Part shown: positions 1-7,018 of the stretch, one piece after another | How the letters are laid out: every line of letters begins with the position of its first letter | How positions within the stretch are numbered: position 1 is the first letter of the stretch | Origin: Verrucomicrobiota bacterium | GTDB lineage: Bacteria; Verrucomicrobiota; Verrucomicrobiia; Limisphaerales; UBA11358 | NCBI GenBank assembly: GCA_021323835.1 | Contig: JAJPKI010000093.1 | Span: 1-14,605 of the forward strand | Direction of reading: 5' to 3' | DNA length: 14,605 bases | Position numbers and translations under genes: made by a program | The notes under the pieces: model-generated | Databases searched by the model: none | What the model was told of the DNA's origin: nothing | What the model saw: only the letters and a program-made list of their open reading frames with translations

Positions 1-2
1 CC

Positions 3-80
3 GCGATTCCTCATTATCATCCGACGCTGGCGGAAATCTGGAAGTATCCGGCGGAGGAATTAGCGGCGAAAATTGCGTGA
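3..80 (+). CDS. C-terminal end of a pyridine nucleotide-disulphide oxidoreductase, probably dihydrolipoyl dehydrogenase (5' end outside window)
   Basis: The plus frame running in from the left edge is open from position 3 and stops at TGA 78-80, giving 25 residues. It contains HPTLAE. In flavoprotein disulphide reductases the C-terminal HPT(x)xE motif holds the His-Glu pair that acts as the catalytic base at the dimer interface, and the spacing of His and Glu here is as expected. The following residues, YPAEELA, also fit tails of dihydrolipoyl dehydrogenase-like proteins. If correct, the protein re-oxidises dihydrolipoamide (or a related dithiol) with NAD+ in the cytoplasm. The 3' end overlaps the convergent epimerase gene by 21 bp. 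Too little is present to separate dihydrolipoyl dehydrogenase from close relatives such as mercuric or glutathione reductase-like enzymes. Confidence 0.6.
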   Translation, partial: AIPHYHPTLAEIWKYPAEELAAKIA

Positions 81-1058
81 TTTTTCCGGATTTGTCATCT
101 GGTCGTAAATCCACGCGTAAGTTTTTTCCATGCCCGTGCGCAATGACGTGTTCGGTTCCCACTTGAGCATTTTTTCGATGAGCGTATTGTCGCTGTTGCG
201 GCCATTGACTCCTTTGGGCGCGTCCAACTTGTAATTGCGTTTCAATTTGATGGCCGCGATGTCCTCGACCATGTCCACAAGCTGGTTGATGGTCACTTTT
301 TCCGCGCTGCCGAGATTGATGGGGAATGTCACGTTGTCGCTGTGGAAAATCTTTTCGATGCCGGTGATACAATCGTCAATATACATGAAACTGCGCGTTT
401 GATTTCCGGTTCCCCAGATTTCGATTTCATGTTTTTTGGCAAGTTTCGCAGCAATGACTTTTCTGCAAATCGCGGCAGGAGCTTTTTCGCGTCCGCCGTC
501 CCACGTTCCTTCCGGGCCGTAAACATTGTGAAATCTTGCGACGCGCGTCGGCAATTTGAAATCTTCCATGAAATGCCGGCACATACGTTCGCTGAAAAGT
601 TTTTCCCAGCCGTAACCGTCTTCCGGCATTGCCGGATACGCGTCTTCCTCGCGCAATGCCGTCATGTTCGGGTCGGTTTGCTTGGACGCATTGTAAACAC
701 ACGCGGACGAGGAATAAAAAAATCGTTTTACGCCGTTGTCGCGCGAAGCCATGAGCAAATGCGTATTGATGAGCACGCTCAACATGCAGAGGCCGCGATT
801 GAGTTCGATGAATCCCATGCCGCCCATGTCGGCAGCAAGATTGTAAACGAGCGTTGCGCCTTTGGTCGCGCGGTCGCAGGCGTCTTTCAGTTGCAAATCG
901 GCCTGGACGTTTTCGACGTTCGGAAATTTCTGATACCAATCTTCGAAGGGCTTGATGTCCACCGCGCGGATGTCTTTATGCCCTTGGCGCAGCAAATGCG
1001 CGACCAAATGGCCGCCGATGAAACCGCCCGCGCCTGCGACTAAAATTTTTTGTGACAT
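60..1058 (-). CDS. GDP-mannose 3,5-epimerase-like SDR sugar-nucleotide epimerase
   Basis: This 332-aa extended SDR enzyme is predicted to convert GDP-D-mannose to GDP-L-galactose (and GDP-L-gulose) in the cytoplasm. Visible features are the NAD-binding GAGGFIG (residues 9-15), NLAADMGGMGFI (73-84), SSSAC with Cys120, the YxxxK pair Tyr149/Lys153, and REKAPAA with Lys192. From memory, the plant enzyme uses Cys145, Tyr174, Lys178 and Lys217. All four positions here sit at a constant offset of 25, which supports the specific assignment over a generic epimerase. I chose the ATG at 1056-1058 because the glycine motif then starts at residue 9; an upstream in-frame start at 1097 would add 13 residues unrelated to the fold. 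It is last in the leftward cluster, 51 bp after the GT2 gene. The product probably feeds surface polysaccharide synthesis. A related GDP- or UDP-sugar epimerase remains possible. Confidence 0.85.
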   Translation of the reverse strand: MSQKILVAGAGGFIGGHLVAHLLRQGHKDIRAVDIKPFEDWYQKFPNVENVQADLQLKDACDRATKGATLVYNLAADMGGMGFIELNRGLCMLSVLINTHLLMASRDNGVKRFFYSSSACVYNASKQTDPNMTALREEDAYPAMPEDGYGWEKLFSERMCRHFMEDFKLPTRVARFHNVYGPEGTWDGGREKAPAAICRKVIAAKLAKKHEIEIWGTGNQTRSFMYIDDCITGIEKIFHSDNVTFPINLGSAEKVTINQLVDMVEDIAAIKLKRNYKLDAPKGVNGRNSDNTLIEKMLKWEPNTSLRTGMEKTYAWIYDQMTNPEKSRNFRR

Positions 1059-1086
1059 GAGAACGGGTAAATTGCCGCAGAATGAC

Positions 1087-1109
1087 GTTAAAATCAATGC
1101 GATTTTAAC
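1087..1109. promoter_or_regulatory. Perfect 9-bp inverted repeat between GT2 and epimerase genes
   Basis: GTTAAAATC and GATTTTAAC flank a 5-nt spacer, directly after the GT2 stop codon and 28 bp before the epimerase start. The arms match perfectly but are AT-rich and not followed by a T-run in the direction of transcription, so this is a poor intrinsic terminator. An operator or an mRNA processing/stability hairpin is possible. Confidence 0.45.
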
Positions 1110-1943
1110 TTACAACCGGTTCCACCAGACGGCGGTTGGCATGAAAACTTCAACCTTTACGCGCTGTTCGGGGCTTTGCAGCGTGTAAATTTCATAGCTT
1201 GTCGGCTGCAAATTAAAATGTCCCGCGGTCAACCGCCGCAAGCGATGTTGCAAAATCCAAAATGGCTTTGTTGCTTTGACCCACCCTGGAATCATTTTTT
1301 CCGTTTCGGCTTTTTCACGAATGGCATTCGGTTTGAGATTCATATTTTCGCCGGTGTCGGCGAATATGGATGTCCATGCATCGCAAACTTTCATCGGCAC
1401 TTTGTTTTTCATCAGCGCGAGCACCCAATGAAAATCGCCGAGGTCGCGCCATTTGGTGTCGAAAAAAATGCCGCGCTCGAAAATCACTTTGCGCCGGATG
1501 AAAATGGAGCTGGTCAGAATCGGAAATCGAAACCAAACACCTTGCGAGTGCGGCACCATTTGATGCCGATGGCAAATGTATTTGCCGTCGCCGTCGGTCA
1601 CGATGCTGCCAGCGAGGCAAACTTCGATTTTCGGATTTGCGGCGAAAAATTTTTCGACAGCTGCCAATGCGCCGGGTAAATATTGTTCGTCGCAATTCAA
1701 ATACGCGAGGATATCGCCGGTCGCACGGCGATAACCGCGATTGACGGCGTCATACATCCCGCCATCTTTTTCGATAAATGCTTTGACGCGCGAATCGTGC
1801 GGTAGCCAGTCCTGCGTGCCGTCGTTCGAGCAGGAATCCTGCACGATGTGCTCGTGCTCGACATTTTGGTCGGCCACGGAGGCGACGCAAAGTTTCAGCC
1901 ACTTTGAATTGCGAAAACTCGGTGTGACGATGGAAAATTTCAT
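1110..1943 (-). CDS. Family 2 glycosyltransferase
   Basis: This 277-aa protein is a GT-A fold, inverting glycosyltransferase of family 2. It starts directly with the nucleotide-binding strand (FSIVTPSF, residues 3-10), followed by DSCSNDGT (36-43), KDGGMYDAVNRGYRRATGD (59-77) and the metal-binding DxD-like region LNCDEQY (82-88). The ending DLGDFHW (about 167-173) fits the acceptor-side region of small GT2 enzymes. No membrane segment is seen, so it probably acts at the cytoplasmic face of the membrane on a lipid-linked glycan. Donor and acceptor cannot be read from sequence. It begins 10 nt after the stop of the sulfatase-like gene, so co-transcription is likely. No clear Shine-Dalgarno precedes the ATG, which fits coupling to the gene before it. 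Confidence 0.9.
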   Translation of the reverse strand: MKFSIVTPSFRNSKWLKLCVASVADQNVEHEHIVQDSCSNDGTQDWLPHDSRVKAFIEKDGGMYDAVNRGYRRATGDILAYLNCDEQYLPGALAAVEKFFAANPKIEVCLAGSIVTDGDGKYICHRHQMVPHSQGVWFRFPILTSSIFIRRKVIFERGIFFDTKWRDLGDFHWVLALMKNKVPMKVCDAWTSIFADTGENMNLKPNAIREKAETEKMIPGWVKATKPFWILQHRLRRLTAGHFNLQPTSYEIYTLQSPEQRVKVEVFMPTAVWWNRL

Positions 1944-1953
1944 TCAGATTGCA

Positions 1954-3522
1954 TCAATGATTTGAGCCTTCCAAATGTCCGGGAATCACCGGCAAATTAT
2001 TGTGATGAACATCCAGCCAGTCTTTGGCGTCTGGCTGGCTTTTTATTTCGCCGCGGAGAATGGCCAGAATGAAATCATGGGTAAGTATCGTGTTCATTTC
2101 CGGCGAATAGTCCAGCGAAGTGTTAGTGTCCGGAACTTTGACGATGAACGGCACGCGAAAATCCCGTTTGCCGTCGTATTGCTCCGAGTCGCGCCACGAA
2201 TGGTCGGCGCTGATGATAATCCATGTCCTGTCCCATTCTCCGGCAGCTTCCAGTTCGCGTCGCATCTTTCCCAAATGTCTGTCGGCTAGAACGAGATTGT
2301 CGAAATATCCGTTCACAAGAGACATGGGCGCAAATGTAAATTCATCTTTATCGGGCAGATAAACTCCCGGTTTGTGTGGCGGCGGAAGATGCAACAGCGT
2401 CAATCCGTAAGTTTGGTTGGTAACAAGCAGAAGTGATTCGGCAAGGCTGCTCTCAAATAATTTCATGCAATCATATCGGGCATGGTCCGCCCAATCAAAC
2501 GCGAGAATCTGACGCTTCATAGCCATACCAAAGGTTTTTGCCCTGGTCGGCTCATAAGGCGGGAAAGCATACCATGAACAATAATTTAATGCTCCGGGCA
2601 GCATGCGGTCATAGGAATGATACCATCCCAGCAGGGCGGTGTTGAAGCCCAACTTGCGCGCTTCGGAAAAAACCGAAGGCAATTTGCTCCACGTGGTGAC
2701 TTCGTCGGTGTCGGCCATTTTGAGAACCAAATCATCCACGTTGTTAAAATTTGCTTCTGCAATGCGTCGTCCCGAAATGAGCGAAGGCATGGAAAAAACG
2801 GTCGCGTCATTTGGCGCATGAGCATTGATCGCAAACAACGATTCGTTCCGCATCCGTTCAAATTCCGGCAACTGTAGTCCTGCCGGCCGCTGGCCATACA
2901 CCATTCGATAATCCAGTTCGTCAAAAATAATCCAAATGACACGCGGTTGGCCTGCGTGAACCGGCACAACCGGCGGCAGCGGCACATAAGCTGTCGCCAT
3001 TTTCGGCTGCGTAATTCCGAGGCAAAGCAAAATGATTTTTCCCATCACAAATAATGCCACGGGCGAGAGCGTGCCCACGAAAATCGCGGCAGTTCTAACA
3101 ATCCACCGATGCTTCCATGCCGCCACTGCGAATAAAACCACCATTCCCATGATTGATGCCGGCTGCTTCAAAAACATAATCATGTCATAGCGCGAGATTT
3201 TTAAAACTTGTCCACGAATAAAATCTGCCGGAATGAACAGCACAACAAAAAACAACAATCCAAGCACGATGTGAAAAATCCAATTTTGATACCGGCGGCG
3301 CAATTGGATGAAAATCCAAATGACCATTGAAAACCATAAGATGTTTGTGATGGCCGCCAGCAATTCCGCGTTGGTCACTGGCAATTTGTCGAAGTAACGT
3401 TCTTGTTCAAACAACAAATCAAACCAACTGGCGATGAACGCCAGATTTGCCAGCGACAACGCCACGAGGCCGTCCTTGATTTTGTCCTTCACCGGCTGTG
3501 GCAATGGAACGGTTCCGCTCAA
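1954..3522 (-). CDS. Membrane protein with C-terminal alkaline phosphatase/sulfatase-fold domain
   Basis: This 522-aa protein has about five hydrophobic segments in the first 170 residues (roughly 18-36, 55-73, 82-98, 122-136, 142-170), then a hydrolase domain from about 193. The domain shows VIWIIFDELD (195-204, first metal-site acids), a probable nucleophile region APNDATVFSMPSL (236-248, Thr241 or Ser244), LHLPPPH (378-384) and the second metal site SADHSW (438-443). This arrangement is that of membrane-anchored phosphoglycerol or phosphoethanolamine transferases as well as sulfatases, so it may decorate a surface glycan or lipid. Translation starts at TTG (3520-3522); AAAGGCGG lies about 7 nt upstream and no ATG is suitably placed. 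The start overlaps the preceding stop codon as TTGA, indicating coupling with the methyltransferase gene. The true substrate is unknown. Confidence 0.85.
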   Translation of the reverse strand: MSGTVPLPQPVKDKIKDGLVALSLANLAFIASWFDLLFEQERYFDKLPVTNAELLAAITNILWFSMVIWIFIQLRRRYQNWIFHIVLGLLFFVVLFIPADFIRGQVLKISRYDMIMFLKQPASIMGMVVLFAVAAWKHRWIVRTAAIFVGTLSPVALFVMGKIILLCLGITQPKMATAYVPLPPVVPVHAGQPRVIWIIFDELDYRMVYGQRPAGLQLPEFERMRNESLFAINAHAPNDATVFSMPSLISGRRIAEANFNNVDDLVLKMADTDEVTTWSKLPSVFSEARKLGFNTALLGWYHSYDRMLPGALNYCSWYAFPPYEPTRAKTFGMAMKRQILAFDWADHARYDCMKLFESSLAESLLLVTNQTYGLTLLHLPPPHKPGVYLPDKDEFTFAPMSLVNGYFDNLVLADRHLGKMRRELEAAGEWDRTWIIISADHSWRDSEQYDGKRDFRVPFIVKVPDTNTSLDYSPEMNTILTHDFILAILRGEIKSQPDAKDWLDVHHNNLPVIPGHLEGSNH

Positions 3523-4964
3523 TTTTCAACCGCCTTTCGCTTCAAGCAATACATCCGGCGTTTTGAATTTGGCAGCGGCACTGACCGGACAATCTCAAAA
3601 AAATTTCCGCAAACGCGCTCGAATACTTCTTCGTTCAACGAAGCATGCAATTGCTCGCGCCCGCGCGTCAGGCGGCGAAACATGGCGTCTTCCGGTGAAA
3701 CAAATTCAATCACAAGTAACTGATTGGTTAATTCTGACGCAAGCCGCAGGATTTCTTCAAGCGGAATCCGCTCGGTCACTAGCAAATGATGAATTAACGC
3801 CAGCATCAACACGCTGTCAAATTTTCCAATTGCGCGGTCAAGAAATGATGGAAATTCCGCGTTTCGCCAGCCCAATCCCGCGCTTGGCCGCGCCAGATTG
3901 ATGACCATCGGCAAAATGTCCATTTTTTTTTCTCGCGCCATTTCAAAAATTTTTCCAACGCATGCCGCATCCAAATCAATGGCTACAACTTTTGCGCCGC
4001 CTTGCGTCGCCAGCACGCTGAAATGTCCGGTGTTGGCGCCGGAGTCCAGCACACGCTTCGGTTTGAATTCCAACAAGGCTTCGCGCACAAATTTTTCCTT
4101 CGCTGCAAATGCAGGGTCATCATAACTATGCGTGGTCATGTAATCCGACCATGTGGATTTTGCCGTTTGCGGCTTGAGCGAATTCAAATTTTTCTTCAGC
4201 CGACGCAAACCGGATTCAAAAATAAATTGCGCCTTCTCAATATTATCCATCAACTGTGGCGCATAAATTTTTTGGTCGTCGGGATTTGCCTTGCTCGAAA
4301 GCCACGAAGGAATTGTCACCAGCGAAAGCATCTGTGGGGACAATCTTTCCAGCGCGCCGCACCACGAATAAATTTCTTCCGGCGCAATTCCGTCGCGCCG
4401 CGTCGAAAAAATCTCTGCCGGCTGCAAATTCCATTTGCGATTTGCCAACAACGGCAAAAGAAAAGTGCGGATAAATTGCGTCGCCGGCTTCCAAATCGGG
4501 TCGCGCTCATTACGCCGTTCAAATGAGAGCGCGTCTACAAAAACAGGCTGGCTGCCGCGAAACAAAATATTATTCGGCGTGGCGTCTTTCAGGCAAAAAC
4601 CTTCCTTAAACGCCGCTTCTGCAATTTCCAGCGTCAAACTTGCCGCCGTCCAAAGCATTTCCGCCGGCCATTCATGCGGATAACTTTGGAATGGAATTTT
4701 TTCGTGCTCAAACACGGCGCCGACAGGCTGCGCGACAAAAATGGATTTCAGCTCCGGCGATTCCCGCAGTAGAGCGACTTCCTTTTCACCCAGCCTGCGC
4801 GAAGGAATCAATTTTTCTTCCGCCACAAATTTTTTTGAAAAATCCGTTTGCAGGAATTTTTCAAATTCAGGAAGTGCATCAACCGAAACAAATCGCAAAA
4901 CACGTTCGTTGAAAATCAGACAGCAGCCGGCCGGGTCGCGAAACGATGGCGCGAGTCGAGGCAT
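3519..4964 (-). CDS. Kinase-like plus SAM-dependent methyltransferase fusion, NoeA-like
   Basis: This 481-aa soluble protein appears to have two parts. Residues about 70-190 contain LKDATPNNILF (125-135) followed by FVDALSFE (142-149), resembling the catalytic loop (Asp then Asn) and metal-binding Asp of aminoglycoside phosphotransferase/kinase folds. Residues about 285-475 are a class I SAM methyltransferase with motif I VLDSGANTGHFS (305-316), acidic AIDLD (328-332) and LALIHHLL (388-395). This architecture matches proteins related to rhizobial nodulation protein NoeA, thought to methylate glycans. A sugar or lipid-linked glycan substrate is therefore inferred. Its ATG overlaps the stop of the 69-aa gene by one nucleotide (TAATG) and its stop overlaps the next start by four. 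Whether the N-terminal part still binds ATP is uncertain, since no glycine-rich loop is obvious. Confidence 0.75.
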   Translation of the reverse strand: MPRLAPSFRDPAGCCLIFNERVLRFVSVDALPEFEKFLQTDFSKKFVAEEKLIPSRRLGEKEVALLRESPELKSIFVAQPVGAVFEHEKIPFQSYPHEWPAEMLWTAASLTLEIAEAAFKEGFCLKDATPNNILFRGSQPVFVDALSFERRNERDPIWKPATQFIRTFLLPLLANRKWNLQPAEIFSTRRDGIAPEEIYSWCGALERLSPQMLSLVTIPSWLSSKANPDDQKIYAPQLMDNIEKAQFIFESGLRRLKKNLNSLKPQTAKSTWSDYMTTHSYDDPAFAAKEKFVREALLEFKPKRVLDSGANTGHFSVLATQGGAKVVAIDLDAACVGKIFEMAREKKMDILPMVINLARPSAGLGWRNAEFPSFLDRAIGKFDSVLMLALIHHLLVTERIPLEEILRLASELTNQLLVIEFVSPEDAMFRRLTRGREQLHASLNEEVFERVCGNFFEIVRSVPLPNSKRRMYCLKRKAVEN

Positions 4965-5173
4965 TAACGCACCTCGGCTTTGGATTCTGCTTCAACTGAA
5001 GATTTTTCTGTGACCGCCGGAGTTTGCTTGGATTCGCGACCAAAAATTTTGAGAAAAAAATTCATGATGAATGCGCGAGTCTTTTTAATGTAAAAAATAA
5101 AGCCGGTGATGGCGGAAACAATTGACAGCCAAATCATTTGTCCCAATCCCGGGTCAATATAGCCTAAAATCAT
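4964..5173 (-). CDS. Small single-pass membrane protein with an N-terminal YIDPGLGQ motif
   Basis: This 69-aa protein begins MILGYIDPGLGQ, continues into one hydrophobic helix (about residues 11-28, including WLSIVSAITGFIFYI), then a basic segment KKTRAF and an acidic/polar tail. It is probably an inner-membrane protein with a short N-terminal IDPG motif outside or at the membrane surface. I recognise the IDPGxGx-plus-helix pattern from small unnamed proteins encoded beside sulfatase-like and NoeA-like genes in polysaccharide regions, but no function is established to my knowledge. Its stop codon overlaps the methyltransferase start (TAATG). The conserved motif, plausible helix and coupling make it a real gene despite its size. 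It lies 67 bp after nadE, and I see no convincing promoter in that gap. Confidence 0.75.
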   Translation of the reverse strand: MILGYIDPGLGQMIWLSIVSAITGFIFYIKKTRAFIMNFFLKIFGRESKQTPAVTEKSSVEAESKAEVR

Positions 5174-5240
5174 AAAATTGGTTGCGACTGATTTTTGCGT
5201 ATTTCGAGTCTTGAAACAATACGGTTTCCCTCAATAACTG

Positions 5241-6932
5241 TCAATTTCTCGCGCAAAATTTCTGCGCAATCGGAATTCTTCGCCCCATGCCAAATGCGCG
5301 CGGCGAGATTTTCAACGCTGGCGCGGCCTGCCGACGTTTGTATTCCGCAAAATTGATTTTGTTCAACACCTCATTGACGATGGCCGCGTCGAATCCCTTC
5401 AAAATAATTTCATCCTTGCTTAAATTTTTGACGACGTATAAATCCAAAATCGCATCGAGCATTTCATATGGCGGCAACGAATCCTGGTCCGTCTGGTTCG
5501 GACGCAACTCCGCGCTCGGAGCTTTGGCGATGGAATTGCGCGGAATGATTTCGCGTTTTCGGTTCACCCATTTCGAAATTTTGTAGACATCCGTTTTCAA
5601 AACATCTGCCAATGGCGCCAGCGCGCCGTTCATGTCGCCGTAAAGCGTGCAATAACCGACGGCCATTTCCGATTTGTTGCCCGTCGTCAACACGAGCGAA
5701 CCGAATTTGTTCGAGAGCGCCATCAAGGTTGTGCCGCGCAAACGCGATTGCAAATTTTCTTCCGCCAAGCCCGGCTTTGTTTTCGCAAAAATTTTCTTCA
5801 ACTGTTTTTCCGTCGCGCAAAACACCGGCTCAATCGGCAAAACTTCATACCGAATGCCCAAATTTTTTGCGAGCGCTTCGGCATCCGTCAAACTGCCTTC
5901 GCTCGAATAACGCGCCGGCATCGCCACGCCGAAAACATTTTCTTTTCCAATTGCGTCAACGGCAAGAACCGCCGTGAGCGCTGAATCAATTCCGCCGCTC
6001 AAGCCGATGACAATGGATTTGAATCCACATTTGCGGACGTAATCTTGGATTCCCAATGATAACGCGTTGAAAATTTGTTCTTCGGGCGATGGAAATTTTG
6101 GTGGGGCGAGACTCCGTCGAGCCCTGTTATCATTTTTAGTCAGGGCTCGAGAGACTCTCGCCCCACCGTCGCTCAATTCGGCCACAAAAATGTCTTCCGC
6201 AAAATTTTTCCCGAGCGCGATAATTTCCCCGTGTGAATCAATCGCCACGCTATGGCCGTCGAAAATCAATTCGTCATTTGCGCCAACCAAATTGACTTGC
6301 GCCAGTGGAATTTTTTCGTCGCGCGCTACGCGGCGCAGCATTTCCAATCGCATTTGCTCTTTGCCGACGTGCCACGGCGAAGCGGAAATGTTGAAAATTA
6401 TTTCTACGCCTTGCGCAATCAGTTCCTTCACCGGGTCACGCCGATACAATCGTTCCGGCCAAAAATCTTCGTCGTTCCAAATGTCTTCGCAAATCGTGAT
6501 GCCGATTTTTTTGCCGTTGAATTCAAACGGCGCGATTTTTTTCTCCGGCTCGAAATAACGGTCCTCGTCGAAAACGTCGTAAGTCGGCAGCAACGATTTG
6601 TTCGTTCGCCAAATCACTTTTCCGTTTTGCAAAACGGCGGCGGCATTGCGGAGCGCGCGACCGGGACGTGAAGGATTTCTGTCCACAAATCCGACGCACA
6701 ACGGAATTTTACCAACGGATTTTGCGACCTGTTCGACAGCGGCGAGATTGGCGTCAATGAAATCGGCGCGCAGCAGCAAATCGCGCGGCGGATAGCCGCA
6801 AAGAAACAATTCCGGCGCGAGCACAAATTCCGCGCCGCGCGCCACGGCTTTTTTGTATCCGGCCAAAAGTTTTTTCACGTTGGCCGGAAAATCGCCGATG
6901 GTCGAATTGAGTTGGAGAAAGCCGACAATCAT
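5241..6932 (-). CDS. nadE: Glutamine-dependent NAD+ synthetase
   Basis: This 563-aa cytoplasmic enzyme performs the last step of NAD+ biosynthesis, amidating nicotinic acid adenine dinucleotide with ATP and glutamine-derived ammonia. The N-terminal nitrilase-type glutaminase domain (1 to about 250) has the Glu-Lys-Cys triad: Glu41 in APELF, Lys112 in TNKSLLP and Cys148 in ITICEDIW. The synthetase domain starts near 285 and has the PP-loop SGGIDS (312-317), a TTGNKSE stretch, and the C-terminal SAELRPNQTDQDSLPPYE region. Residues 256-278 between the domains are encoded by a 68-bp palindromic repeat, an in-frame insertion described separately. Both catalytic sites look intact, so the enzyme should be active. 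The length fits the two-domain family. It sits among glycan genes with no obvious pathway link, so it is probably a housekeeping gene. Confidence 0.95.
   Translation of the reverse strand: MIVGFLQLNSTIGDFPANVKKLLAGYKKAVARGAEFVLAPELFLCGYPPRDLLLRADFIDANLAAVEQVAKSVGKIPLCVGFVDRNPSRPGRALRNAAAVLQNGKVIWRTNKSLLPTYDVFDEDRYFEPEKKIAPFEFNGKKIGITICEDIWNDEDFWPERLYRRDPVKELIAQGVEIIFNISASPWHVGKEQMRLEMLRRVARDEKIPLAQVNLVGANDELIFDGHSVAIDSHGEIIALGKNFAEDIFVAELSDGGARVSRALTKNDNRARRSLAPPKFPSPEEQIFNALSLGIQDYVRKCGFKSIVIGLSGGIDSALTAVLAVDAIGKENVFGVAMPARYSSEGSLTDAEALAKNLGIRYEVLPIEPVFCATEKQLKKIFAKTKPGLAEENLQSRLRGTTLMALSNKFGSLVLTTGNKSEMAVGYCTLYGDMNGALAPLADVLKTDVYKISKWVNRKREIIPRNSIAKAPSAELRPNQTDQDSLPPYEMLDAILDLYVVKNLSKDEIILKGFDAAIVNEVLNKINFAEYKRRQAAPALKISPRAFGMGRRIPIAQKFCARN
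6100..6167. repeat. 68-bp REP-like palindrome inside nadE
   Basis: The left arm 6100-6126 (GGTGGGGCGAGACTCC...) and right arm 6141-6167 are inverted copies matching at 24 of 27 positions, with a 14-nt AT-rich loop (6127-6140). The element is read in frame on the minus strand as nadE residues 256-278, an Arg-rich linker containing ARVSRAL and ARRSLAPP. The size, GC-rich arms and symmetry fit a mobile REP-type or MITE-like repeat that landed in a tolerant interdomain linker. Confidence 0.85.
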
Positions 6933-6947
6933 TCCGATTTTATTTTA

Positions 6948-7018
6948 ACCACAGATGAACACAGATGAACACGGATTTTTGAAAAATTTATCTGTGCGCA
7001 TCCGTGTTTATCCGTGAT
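6948..7018. repeat. Palindromic repeat of the ACCACAGATGAACACAGATG type between nadE and GT4
   Basis: Left arm 6948-6976 contains two tandem ACAGATGAAC units and then ACGGAT. Right arm 6990-7018 is its inverted counterpart, matching at 22 of 29 positions around a 13-nt loop. Sequences of this ATCTGTGTTCATCTGTG style are, from memory, dispersed in intergenic regions of several phyla. The right arm overlaps the 3' end of the GT4 gene and supplies its stop codon. The element fills nearly the whole gap upstream of nadE. Confidence 0.8.

Noticed and set aside
342..1043. Long plus-strand open frame opposite the GDP-mannose epimerase gene
   Set aside because: It lies wholly antisense to a gene with clear catalytic motifs, and its composition (His/Arg/Phe-rich) is that of a shadow frame.
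1059..1097. Longer start for the GDP-mannose epimerase at 1097
   Set aside because: It adds 13 residues ahead of the family start, overlaps the AT-rich dyad and has no better ribosome binding site.
4002..4526. Plus-strand open frame opposite the methyltransferase fusion
   Set aside because: Antisense shadow of a well-supported two-domain gene; Arg/Cys-rich and without motifs.
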